Positions 1 through 10,279 of a stretch of DNA of 24,210 nt are shown piece after piece. A program made the position numbers and the translations under genes. This DNA comes from Ettlia oleoabundans. Lineage: Eukaryota > Chlorophyta > Chlorophyceae > Chlamydomonadales. The stretch lies in contig JAAMXP010000535.1 in the NCBI GenBank assembly GCA_019693395.1, forward strand, positions 1 through 24,210, written 5' to 3'. A model generated the notes under the pieces. It saw only the letters and a program-made list of their open reading frames with translations. It did not search any database and was not told the DNA's origin. The number at the start of each line of letters is the position of its first letter. Position 1 is the first letter of the stretch.

Positions 1-136
1 GGCCTGGTTGCGTGGGTGGGTGCAACTGAGTTGTGGGTGGTGCTGGGCGGGTGCCGTGGTGCCTGTGGCTGGTGTTGCTGCTGCCCGACCGGGTCAATTA
101 GGGGGTTGCGGTTGGGGTTGATGTTTACGTCCCCAG

Positions 137-455
137 AGGGCCAGGACCCTGAGCGGCAGCACACCACTGTGCAAAGGTGCCCACAGCTTGCATCACCACT
201 CACCTCCTGCCCTCTTCAAAACTTTCGAAGCTTTACACCCTGATCGATGCAATCTGTTAAGCTGTTCAGACTTTAGCTTCACTCCTTAAGTTGACACAAC
301 CCCCCTGCAGGGCGGAGACCACTGGTCGCACCGGGCTGGGCAAGGATGCCGGCAAGCACGGCATGGTTGACGACGACATCAGCACAGAGGAGGCGGGGCG
401 CTGGAAGGACGGCATGCCCAAGGACACCCCCCACCACATCACCGCCGCAGCCTGA
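137..455 (+). CDS. 3' end of an unrecognised hydrophilic protein (partial; last two exons)
   Basis: The terminal exon is 311-455. It follows a good acceptor (pyrimidine-rich, CCCCCTGCAG) and ends in TGA at 453-455. It encodes a charged, glycine-rich tail containing GRTGLGKDAGKHGMVDDD and ending KDTPHHITAAA. The terminal exon enters needing one base to finish a codon. A probable preceding exon is 137-176 (acceptor GTCCCCAG, donor AAAG|GTGCCC); it leaves two bases over, so the phases match, and it reads GQDPERQHTTVQR into AETTGRTG. The rest of the gene lies left of the window. There are no membrane segments and no motif I can assign. The composition is hydrophilic and could suit a stress or disordered protein, but that is a guess. 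The terminal exon is firmer than the upstream one, which rests only on splice signals and phase. Confidence 0.5.
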
Positions 456-1209
456 GCGGAGTCACATCACTAAGGCGGCCCCAAGTGGGACCCCGTCAAC
501 TGACGCTTGAGCGGAGTCTAAAGGGTGGCGTTCAAGCTGCAGCAACCTTAAGCCCGCCCGCCCTTTGGAAGCGTCATTGTCACCGCAATTGTGGCACGCG
601 CTGCAGCATGAATCAGGATAAATTACTATCCACTAGTTTGGTTTGGCACGCTGCCAACAACGTCTTTGAACTTTGGGCTCGCCGGTCATTCCCTGCCTGC
701 TGAGCCAGTTGAGCGTTGCGCAATCAGTAGTCACCCCTTGCTGCTACATCAGAAATTACGCACCCAGAATCCAGCAGAATGCTCTTTTATGGTTGAACCC
801 AGGACCCAACAACCCCCCGACCTGCTTTGCATCTCATGCGTTCAGAGCCTGTAGCCTGCTTGTAGCCTGAAGCAGTCATTGTGCCTTCATGCATTGACAG
901 ATACTCCCACAGCCTTGTTGTAACATGTACAGTAGTTGAGCAGACGGGGAACTGATGATATCCACAAGGCGGGGCCAGAGTGACGATGGCAGGAAAGTGA
1001 AAATGCTGCGAGAATTAGACAGAGCAAGCTGTCAACATAAACGACCGAGGTTTCCAATGTTCATTTATGCGCATCCTGAGATCTTCTGAAATGGTTGCAA
1101 TTTCGGTACGAAATAGAGAAATAGAAACACAACGCAGGGTTTTTTCCTTGCCATGTCCTTGTTCTGACAGGACATGGCAAGCAGCTGCCCTGTCAGCACA
1201 GCGGTGGGG
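456..1209. other. convergent 3' spacer, no gene seen
   Basis: This holds the 3' UTR of the + strand gene ending at 455 and the 3' flank of the minus-strand DTW gene ending at 1210. All ORFs here are short and without splice-supported continuation or recognisable protein. No TGTAA was found on the minus strand here, so the 3' end of the DTW transcript is not defined. Confidence 0.6.
919..923 (+). terminator. UGUAA polyadenylation signal of the 5' partial gene
   Basis: TGTAA lies about 465 nt after the TGA at 455. UGUAA is the usual poly(A) signal in chlorophytes. It would give a 3' UTR of roughly 480 nt, which is long but normal for green algae. Confidence 0.45.
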
Positions 1210-2765
1210 TCAGGGTATGAGGTGCAGCTGCCCCTGCCTGCCCAGCCCCATGCGGCACCGCGCCTGGCTGTAACCCACACCGCTGGCCAGCCGCGCCGCC
1301 ACAGACGGGTCCCATTGCGCCTGCACAAGCAGCAGCCACATGCCATGTGGTAAGCTCCACGTGGTTGGGCTTGGTAAGCACGCTCTGGCGCCTGTAGACA
1401 GCATGTATTGCTGTGGGCATACCTGCCCTCTTGCTATGTCAAGGTTCAACAGACCGCACGTCTCACCCGCTTGGTCATCCCAACAGTGAGCCAGCCAGGC
1501 AGCTAGCCAGCCAGCCAGGCAAGCCCCCCCCCACACACACACACCTGGTACCGCGCCAGCTGTGCCAGGGGGCGCAGTATTGCCTCCCGTACCGCCTCCC
1601 CCTGCGGCTCCAGGAACCCCAGGGCCCTGGCAGCTGCAGCCCAGCGGCAATGCGGCGCAAAGGTGGGCAAAGCACACGGCACAGAGCTAGGCGCAGCATG
1701 GGGAAAGGAGCGACACGGCATGCCCAGATGGTGCAGGCCACATACGGCTCCCCACGCATGCAGCGTGCACATGTGGCGGGCAAGACTCAAGCGTGGCACC
1801 AGCTTGCTAAGACTCTCAGGGCCAGACAACATAAAGCCAAAACATGCAGGAATAATATGGTGTTTGGTGAGCTCAGCGTGTGCCCAAAACTAGCGGGAAG
1901 TGAGACGTAGAGTTCTAACCGTGTGACATCCCTCTCACCAGCTTCACAGGTGGTAAGGCAGCCCTCCATTGGCTCCATGCGAAGCAGAAGAGGCAACTCG
2001 ATATCAACCGTCCCTGCCACCTCTTTCACCGCCTCTGAGGCCCCTGCCGTCCCTGCTGCTTCTATCAGTCCTGCCGCCTGTGTCGGCCCTCCTGCCCCTG
2101 CTGTCCGCACCGCCTCGCCAACATCGGCTCCTGGCGACGATAGCCCCCCTGCTTCAACCCTGTTGGCTGCCTCCAGGCCCGCTTCTCCTATTTGTTCTTG
2201 CTGCTGCTGCTGCTGTGCGTGCTTCTCCTGCTGCTGCTGGCGCTGCTGCCCGTGCCCTTCCCGCGGCTGGCGTGCGTTATGACCCTGCTGTTGGGGCCGT
2301 TGTCGCGTGTTCTGCTGCTGCTGCTGTTGATCCCGTGGCAGCGGCGGCGCCGGCAGCTGCACCCTCACACCGGGACCATGCGGCTGCAGCACATGCGGCA
2401 GTACCGCCCTGAACATCTCCTGCAGTACACGAAAGAACATCGCGGGCGAAACCTGCTGACTCAATATACAGCTACCGGAAGTAAAGGCTGTGTAGCACCA
2501 CAAGCAGCACAGCGATACAAGCGACAAGCACCAGATGTCGGCCACCTTGGGCTGACCCAACCAACCAAAAACACAGCCAGTCAGCCTGCCAAACTGCGGC
2601 CTGCCGGCCATGTGTCGTGAAAGAAACTTTCGCCCCATGTATGGCCAGCGGCCTGGTTGCGGACATAGTAGGCTGACCTTGGCCTGCTTCCACGTGCCGT
2701 CAATCACCAGCATCACATACAGCGGCTCCACACTGTTCCCAGGGCTACCCCCAACCGGCTCATGT

Positions 2766-2806
<41 letters not shown>

Positions 2807-4252
2807 CACCTGTTGTTCCCGCTGCGGCCGCTGCTGCTCTTGCTGCTGCTGCTGCTCAACCTGCTTCTGCTGCTGCTCTTGCTCCTGCTTCTCTGCCTGG
2901 CTCGCACCCCCGCCGGCGCCCGCTGCTGCTGCCGGCACAGCCTTTGCCATTCTTGTGCTGCACCTAAGCGCAGGCTGTGCGGAGGTAGCAATACCGCTGC
3001 TGCTGCCCGGCCCTGTGTCAGGGCCAGCAGTGTCAGTGCTGTCAACGCAGTCCCTCCTCTTATAGCCGGCATGCAGCTCCGCTGCAACTTTCTGCACATC
3101 TCTGGCGCCTGCAGTACAATGTGATGGTACCGGACCGCACCGCTGCAAAGTGAGGTTATAATAATCAAGGAATGACAGCACGTCTGCTTGAACATGCCAC
3201 CAGAAATCAATCCTTCAAGTTTGAACTTAAATCCTTCTGCCCGGCCCACGGCTGACCCGTGCACAACTTGTCACACTTCCTATCCACCATAGCAAGCAGC
3301 CAACAGCGACTGTCTAATGCTACAGTCTGCACTTCATCATTGCTGCTACAAAGCAGGCCGGCGGGCCGGCAGGCCGGCAGGCACACTACCCACCTGCACC
3401 AGGGAACAGCACCAGCAGCGGGTGACGCCCCTCTGCTGCTCCCTGCACCGCCCGCAGCAGCGGCTCGTGGTCTGGTTGGTGGGGGCGGTAGACGCGGCAG
3501 CGCAGAACATCCACGCCGGCCACGCACTTTTGCAGCACGGGCACGGTGGCTAATCGCTTCCTGCAGGCGATTTACTGGCGGCAGCAGCATTTTCAAGCTA
3601 TTGGGTGGAGTGGAGGGCGTGGGTAGGAGGGACCGTGCCGTGTCTAGCGCAGCATTGTAACACAACAGCCCAGGGTTCTTGTGTGGGAGGGCCACTTGCT
3701 AGGCGCAGGCGGTGAGACTAGTGCAAACCCCTGAACGGGGGCACCTGTAACATGAAAGCAACAACAAGGCGCATGCAGGCAGGAAGCGCACGAGGGCACA
3801 GGCTGCTTAGACTCTACATTGTGCTTGCACAGAGCACGGCTGCTGCCGACCTCCAGTGCATGGATTGTGCTAGGACTCACTTATGCTCAAACGGGTGCTG
3901 CAGCACCACCACCCTGCCTGCAAGCTTCAACGGCTCATTTGGTAGGCAGGCACACAGGCAGACGGACTTGGGCCGCCTGCATGAAGCAGGGTGGAGAGCA
4001 CATGATGGAGAAGGGCTTGGTGGCAGCAGCAGAGGCGGCGGCAGGTGGCAGCGGCGGTAAGAAATTATCAAGGATGGGAAGCCGACGAACTCAACCAATC
4101 TCCATCAAGCTGCGGACACACAGATAAGGCCGCGATATGAACACCGACGGCCTGCAGCGCGTGCAATTGAGCACTCACTCGCAGCGCTCGCAGTCCCGTT
4201 TCCCCCTCGGTTGTTGAACTACTGTCTGTCCCGCAACTTCGCTGACAGTCAT
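1210..4252 (-). CDS. DTW-domain tRNA-uridine aminocarboxypropyltransferase (DTWD2-like)
   Basis: Predicted to transfer the 3-amino-3-carboxypropyl group of S-adenosylmethionine to uridine in tRNA (acp3U), as known for the DTWD1/DTWD2/TapT family. Exons in transcript order: 4252-4179, 3976-3881, 3560-3394, 3108-2678, 2419-1939, 1633-1545, 1320-1210; 482 aa, phases agreeing at all six junctions. Visible family blocks are the cysteine cluster CERCERPKSVCLC (21-33), LQHPFEHKKRLATVPVL (50-66), LLVLFPGAG (105-113), the signature DGTWKQAKEMF (249-259), RMEPMEGCLTTCEA (404-417) and ILRPLAQLARYQ near 435-446. Two low-complexity insertions, about residues 114-238 and 280-395, separate these blocks and include a 13-glutamine run at 215-227. 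The start ATG is the first in frame after an upstream stop. The DTWD2-like assignment rests on the RMxP...CLxTxE block. Exon 4/5 boundaries inside the Q-rich parts are the least certain. Confidence 0.87.
2771..2803 (-). repeat. coding (CAG)11 trinucleotide repeat
   Basis: Eleven CTG units on the + strand read as CAG on the minus strand. With two flanking CAA codons they encode 13 glutamines inside the DTW protein. More interrupted CAG/CTG tracts flank it (2200-2340 and 2815-2900), also coding for Q-rich sequence. The pure tract is the likeliest place for length variation between strains. Confidence 0.9.
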
Positions 4253-4257
4253 GACAT
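4249..4257 (-). promoter_or_regulatory. two-codon uORF overlapping the DTW start codon
   Basis: On the minus strand the sequence reads ATGTCATGA. The first ATG (4257-4255) opens a Met-Ser-stop uORF whose TGA (4251-4249) overlaps the main ATG (4252-4250). Scanning ribosomes would meet this ATG first, so translation of the DTW protein would depend on leaky scanning or very short-range reinitiation, if the mRNA 5' end lies upstream of it. Confidence 0.55.
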
Positions 4258-4643
4258 AAAGCCCTTGCGGTCTCCGGACTTTGCCGATCGATGCTCCACT
4301 CCAACTTTTCAACGAGCTTTGACAAGTACAATATGTGGTTATAAATATACAATATTAGACAGAAAAAACGCTATACTAAACATGAAAACCAACGCACCGC
4401 CCTTGGCTATGGCTCTGCAGCGGCGGCCTGCCTTGCTGCCGCCAGTCGGCGGCCGCAGCACAGCGCCTAAACAACATCAACATGCATCATACAGTATTAG
4501 GAAAACAGCAATGAATATATGGTGATGCTGGAAGACAAGTGGGCATACTGGCAGCATTCTTGGCTGTGCTAGTGCTAGCATTTCACCCGGACCTCTCTCT
4601 CAGCCACCACCCGCAGCCAGGCATTCACAAGCGCCGCCGCCTG
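4253..4643 (-). promoter_or_regulatory. promoter region of the DTW gene and 3' flank of the kinase gene
   Basis: The 391 bp between the two head-to-tail minus-strand genes must hold the kinase 3' UTR and the DTW promoter. An AT-rich element at 4339-4349 reads TATATTTATAA on the minus strand, about 87 nt upstream of the DTW ATG, and could be a TATA box. No minus-strand TGTAA for the kinase transcript was found. No coding sequence is seen. Confidence 0.4.
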
Positions 4644-7600
4644 CTACCCCAGCAGGGGCTGCAGCAGCCGCAGACGCTCCGCCTTTGAGCCCTCCTTGCC
4701 TTGCGCCTGCCACGCCGCCAGGGCCGCCGCCACAAAGCTGTTCCAGCGCTTGCAAGCCTCAGCATCGCCCGCTAGCGCCACAAGCTCCCGCTTGCTGAAC
4801 TGCACTGAGCGGCGGGCAGCCAGCACAAACCGCAGACTGCAGCCAGCACCCAGCTGCAGCCGCACCTCGCTAGCCTTGCTGCTGGCTGCGGCAGCACGCA
4901 CAGTGTCACCCAGCATGACCGCCACCGCATGCTTGTCGCCAATGATCTGTGGCGGGTTGGCGGGTGGCTGGGCGTTGCCGTAGAGGTGCTTCAAGCGCAG
5001 CAGGGAGTTGAGCACCAACGTGTCATCCTGGCTGCCAACCGCACCACCGCCGTCAGCAACTGCATTGTCTGCAGCCCCAACTGCAGCTGCATCCCCTGGC
5101 TTGGCTGCTGCGGCTGCTGCTGCCGCTGGCTTGGGCTTCTTGGCGGCAGCAGCGGTGGCGGCAGGAAGCGCAGCAGCGCCCGGCTTCCGCTTGTGTGCCA
5201 TGCCCAGCCCTTGGTTGGCTGCCTGCAGGCCCACAACGGACAAGAAGGAAGGAAGCAGTTCACTACGTTAGCTTCACTTCCGATGCACCACCTTTTCTGC
5301 TTGGCAAGTGGCCAACTTGCATAGCAGCTGAATGCAAAGACACCCTTACTTTCCGCACTATTACCGGATCTCCAGCCAAACTTACTCACCACGTTCTCGC
5401 CCTGTCGCCTGGCCTTGGCAACACACGGTGGACGAGGAGCAGGGCTGCTAGTGCTTGCATCAAAATACGCCTCTTCTGCCTCTGCCCGAGCCCACAGCTT
5501 CTTCTCCCAGGCTGTTCGGAAGACGGGCCGCTCCTTAGCCTGCTGATGCCGTTCGTGCTGCTGCTGCTTCTGCTCCCGTTGCTGCTGCTGCTGCTTCTGG
5601 GCTTCTGCCTCTGCCATGGCAGCAGCCGCAGCTGCTGCAGCCTTCTCCGCTGCTTTCCGCTCTTCCAGGATTGCCTGCACCTGCACCAAGGCAGGAGGGG
5701 ACAAAGCAAAGGAGCTCGTTTCCTCTCAGTGACTGACCACCATTTGCTTGCAACGATAGACGTATAAGGCAAAGCACAACACACACTCACGTGAAGCTCC
5801 ACAGTCCCGCCAAAACCGTGTGGGATGTGAGAACCTTGGACCCGGCAGCAAGCAGCACCGCGCCTCTACCAGCCTACCTCAGCCGTCGCTGCAACACAGC
5901 TCTGGCCGCCGAGGCATGAAGTGGAGGCAGCGCACGTAAGCACAAACAGGGGCAGCTGCAGGCAGCCTCACCTTGGCCTTGATGGGCTTCAAGCGCTGGC
6001 TATTGGGGCATGATCCGTAGAGAAAGAAGTTCTCGGTCACCTCTGTCACATACTCGCAAGTCTGCAGGGTAGGTGGTGGAAAGCAATCACGCAAGCAGCT
6101 TGACCACATGGCAGGTGTGAACCTCTTAGCCAACATCCTGATCTTGCAGGCGGCAGAAAGATTGCTGTGGTGGAAAGTGGGGGAGGTGGTCGGGCAGCAC
6201 AGACTGCAGGCATACATAAGGTGATGGTGCTGGTAAAAGGTCTGACGTGCCAGCAACTCGCAAGTGTGAGGGAAGTGTAGCCATCTCGCGAGCTAGATCA
6301 GGCACCTTCAATCAACCCATGAACCAATAAGTAGGGCCCACAAACCTTGTCCCTGCCAATGGCACTACCAACGTTAATGGCGCTGCCCGCGAAACGCACC
6401 TGGGTGTGCACTGCAGCATCCAACGGGTCATTCAGCGGCGGCAGGCGTGCCAACTCAGCTAGCCGCAGGTACAGGCGGGCCATGGCGGCAATGTGGTCAC
6501 TGTTGTCCCAGAACTGCAACTCGCCAGGGGCACGCTGCAGCAAGAGTGCAGGTACAAGAGGGTGTTGTACGGCGGTACGGGTGTAGCCATGGCGCAGTAA
6601 TAGGAGCAGGCAAAAGATTCACGCAGAAGGGCAGACACGTTGTGGCGCATTGCAGGCTGGAGGGGAAGGTTAAATACAATCTATGGTACCTGAAGGCCAG
6701 CTTCCACGCGCCAGGTGAGCCAGAACGAAAGCCATGAAAAAGGGAACATGGCAGGGGCAGACGCAAGCCAAGGCGCTGGTACCTTGCAGGGGACAGAAGT
6801 AATCAGCAGGTGTGCAGGGTCACACACCCCGCTCTATCCCACCTGCCAAGCATTGCACAGCTGGGCCCATGCGCCCAGCACCTCCGCAGCCTGAGCCGGG
6901 GCAAGGCGCAGCTGATCTGCCGCGCTGGTGTAGGGTCTGTCCCAGCACATGAGCAGGCCAATGAGCACGCCAAACACCCAGAGCTGCAGGAGTGAGCAGA
7001 GGAGGGGATGCAATGGTCAGCACAGCACAGCACAGCACAGCACAGCACAGCACAGCACAGCACAGCACAGCACAGCACAGCACAGCACAGCACAGCACAG
7101 CACAGCACAAGTAGATCCAAACCGGGATGATCAGTAATCACAACTCGCTGTCAACCCTGGTGCCGTCTGCCACTACAGCACCAGCATCCCCTGCAGCAGC
7201 CCACTAACCTCTCGTTCAGGCTCTCCAGGTGGCTCTGCGGTACTGAGCAGTTGTACCGCAGCACCCTTCACCGCTGCCTCCTCAGCTTCCAGTTCTTCAC
7301 ACTCCTTGCCACGCACGTAGCTCACGTGCACGCCGCTCATGTGCAGCAGCACCCGCACTAATGTCTTGCCCAGCTGCAGGCAGGGGGGATAATAGCCGGC
7401 TGGAGAGGCAGTGCAGCAGTGGCAGAAATAGTGGCACTTTGGACAGGCGGCGCATCAGGCGTGGCACGTGCATGCCTGGCACAAACGGCGCATGCATGAT
7501 CAACCCAACGGAGGCAGTCACAGCCACGGGGGTGGTAAGAGATGGGGCGATGCACAGAGAGGCGGTTATTGGAATGTTGAGATAGCGACCTGGCGGATTG

Positions 7601-9827
7601 AACAGCGAACTTGTTTGTACCTGGTACATATCATAGTTGAGCTCTCCCACGTTCGGACCTTTCGCCTGCTTGCCCAAGTACAGCTGGCGCACCCTGCAGC
7701 ACCAGTTACAGGCAAGGAGGACCCTGGCAACTGGGCCTCCTTCAGAGGAGCAACAATGTTGTCGGGTCCCTCGGTACACCGCTCTCCAACTTCAACAACT
7801 CAGCCTCCACCCTGCATGCCCTTGCAACCGCCACCTGCCACAAGCACACCCCCACCTGTATGGCATGAAGCCGACCGTGCCGATCCAGCAGCCCCCATCT
7901 CGCGTCAGCTCCTGCCACTGGGCGCCGTTGAGGTCACCCAGCTTCAGCACAGGCAGAGAGCCAGGCTCAGTTGGCAGGTGCACCTGCAATACAAGCAGGC
8001 ATGCAGATAATATGAGCAGCTGTCCTGCAACTAAATGGTTTGGCCTGGCAGCAGGCTGCCACTCGAACACCTACAAAATTGATCAAAGAGGGATCCAAAT
8101 GCCAAAGATATGGTGGTGCAGGTTTGGAACAGACGCAGCGCTCCTTGAGTGCATCGTGAAATGCTGAATCTGCCCTTTATGAGAGCCCTGCGGGGGCAGT
8201 GGCAGCCGCAGGCAAGGCAGCAGGAGTGGTTTTGCCTCACCATGATGTTAAACATGTTGATGTCCTGATGGAACAGGCCCATGCGCATCAACTCACCCAG
8301 CTGCATGTGAGGGGGGGCGAGGACAAAGACAAGGGCAACAAGGAGAGTCATGGTGAAGGTGAGGGCAGTGACTGTGGCTGAGGGCTTAACGGTGGTGCAC
8401 ATGAGGGGTGCCCAGGCTGAGTGATTACTGTCTGAGTAATGATACCCTATGATTTAAATCCCTGCCGGGCTGCCAGCCTGGACAAACATATGATCCCTCC
8501 ATGCCCACACACCTATGCATCGCCCACCCACAGACCTGGGATGCCAGCACTGCAAACTCTGCGGCAGCGTGGTGCAAGGGCCATAGCTGATGGGCGCAGG
8601 GCTGCGGCAAGGCGCTGTGCAGGAAGTTCCACAGGCTGGTCTCTGAGCACAGCTCCTCCACTAGCCCATACACCTACACAGGAAGGGGGGGTGTGGGGGT
8701 TTAAACCCTAAACCCTAAAAACCCTAAAAATAATGTCAAGAAAGGTGAGGATGATGCGTCTTATGGCACCCACAAAAAGGCAAGGAACTGATCCCTAGAG
8801 TAATCTTATCATACCCACTTTGAGAACCCAGAAGCAAAACAAATGGTTGCAGAGCTGATTCACATGGATCAACACGGTGCCAGCCAAGGTGGGCTCCATG
8901 CAGCACCCACAAAACAACGCCTGTGCCCCTTCGTGCCACCCGCAGCATGTCCCCTCATGCAAAACGCCCATAAAATCATGGGCGACTCAGCGAGCCAGCC
9001 AAAGGGCCTCAACATGACTCACCTCCATTCCGCGCGCCTGCTGCAAACTGTCGGCTGGCGTGGGTGGCACCATCATGCTGCCCTTAAAGGTGTGGAACAC
9101 TCGCACCACTCTGGGCTGGCCCTGCAGCAGCAGGTGAGCGTTGACCTCGCGGTACCTGCAAAAAAAGGCAATGTGGTATTTACCATGCAAGCATCCTGTT
9201 GCAGCACAGATGGATGTGCTGAATTGGGGATCAGCTGTGCAAACCAGGATCTGTTATTGGAAAGGGTGGGGTGGGGTGTGAAGCTGCGCCTGTGTGCTTC
9301 CAGACTCTGCTGATACCGTGCAGCACCCCATGTGCAGGCTGTGTAATGTTGACCGCACACGCAAGGTAAGCAGTTGCGCATCCCCCCTGCTGACCAATGG
9401 CGCCTAAGCGAGTATTGCTTGTCTCGTCGTTCTTTTTCCGCCAGTCCTTCCTTGAAGCCCGCGCTGATGACCTTAATAACCTGCAGATCAATACGGCAGA
9501 CGAGAGTCATCCCACAGCGTTAGGAGTGCCCTGCAACCTTGGCACCAGCTGCTGCTGCCTGCCGCCAACTACCCAGTCAAACCCATGCCCGCACCAGTTT
9601 GTGGGTGCTGCACCACTCACCACAGGGAGGCCCGACGCTTCAGATCGCTCGTACCACCATCTTGGCACCGACCATACACGGCAGAAAGACCCAGTGCCCA
9701 GAAACCGGCTTGCTGTGCAGAGCTGGCTTTCCACCGCAGCTACCGGCACTGCGGGGAAAGGCGGCCTGCCCCCCAGCTGCGGGTGTCTCTCGGTGGGCTC
9801 TTCCAGGTTCACTAACGACTGTTCCAT
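4644..9827 (-). CDS. divergent protein kinase with Q/A-rich C-terminal tail
   Basis: Thirteen exons in transcript order: 9827-9621, 9480-9395, 9155-9023, 8673-8536, 8300-8241, 7983-7856, 7693-7621, 7373-7209, 6983-6843, 6534-6346, 6061-5972, 5680-5390, 5222-4644; 759 aa, all phases agreeing. Kinase landmarks: glycine loop FLGTGSFCRVW (42-52), beta-3 lysine VIKVI (K72), REV after the alpha-C region (100-102), catalytic loop HQDINMFNIM (199-208; D201, N206), DLN (225-227) where DFG is usual, GTVGFMPYR (243-251) without a clear APE, and alpha-F DMYQLG (272-277). Catalytic Lys and both Asp are kept, so activity is possible but unproven. After about residue 378 no family is recognised; 471-567 is a charged, Q-rich, probably coiled segment, and 578-607 is Lys/Ala/Pro-rich with NLS-like KRKP and KKPKP. 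The start ATG is the first after an in-frame TGA. Exon 2 and exon 10 donors are the weakest calls (6400 is an alternative exon 10 end). Confidence 0.78.
7018..7109. repeat. pentanucleotide microsatellite (CAGCA)n in a kinase intron
   Basis: About 18 near-perfect copies of a 5-bp unit lie inside the intron between kinase exons 8 and 9 (7208-6984). On the transcript it is a TGTGC repeat ending about 35 nt before the 3' splice site. It is not a CRISPR array: the unit is 5 bp and there are no spacers. Confidence 0.95.
8703..8730. repeat. short interstitial telomere-like repeat
   Basis: Three CCCTAAA-type units in a row, with the second and third extended by A residues. On the kinase transcript they read as TTTAGGG variants about 30-57 nt upstream of the acceptor at 8674. 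TTTAGGG is the plant and Chlorella-type telomere repeat. The array is far too short to be a chromosome end. Confidence 0.85.
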
Positions 9828-10279
9828 TCCAACACGCGCCCTCCGACGCAACAGCCGCGCTCAGCCGCTGCTCGTGGCTGACGATTCGGCCGGGTTGGAG
9901 CGGAAGCGCGTCCGAGAGCCGGCAACATGCCCATCAAGTCATTCAAGGCGCATTTACCACCCTGACGGCGCAGATGGGATAGCCACACCACATGCCATTG
10001 GTCGCCATGTCACCGCCCCAGGCGCTGGCGCCAACAACAGCAGGGCTTGCCTCGGGAAGTGTGCCTCGTTCGGAGCGCGCATGCCGCCTCGAAGCGCTCG
10101 TTTACGAACGTCCGACCCTCCAAGGCACGGTTATCATGGGTTTAAGGGTGCTGACGCCCAGTTTTGCTGCGGTCTTCAACTCTCACACTACTTTGGATAT
10201 GCTCTGCTGCCAACTGCTGCCTTCCAGTATTTGCCACCACCTGCCAGCACCCAGCTCCATCCCCACAAGAGCAAGCAAG
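9828..10279. promoter_or_regulatory. shared divergent promoter region
   Basis: The 452 bp between the start codons of the minus-strand kinase gene (9827) and the + strand secreted-protein gene (10280) must contain both promoters and 5' UTRs. I see no convincing TATA box. A long + strand reading frame crosses the region but looks like GC-driven open sequence rather than a gene. Confidence 0.5.

Noticed and set aside
2762..3124. Poly-Leu and poly-Cys open frames on the + strand
   Set aside because: They are the antisense reading of the CAG-rich coding tracts of the DTW gene.
1787..3181. Reading the DTW region as one 464-aa unspliced protein
   Set aside because: The frame runs through two introns with good splice sites; only the spliced version places DGTWKQAK next to EMFRAVLP and CLTTCEA next to AARALGFLE as in the DTW family.
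3355..3383. GGCCGGCGGGCCGGC-type palindromic tract as a regulatory element
   Set aside because: It lies in the DTW intron 3 just past the donor and looks like local GC-rich repeat expansion, without a matching known site.
7018..7109. Possible CRISPR-like array
   Set aside because: The unit is 5 bp with no spacers; it is a microsatellite in an intron.
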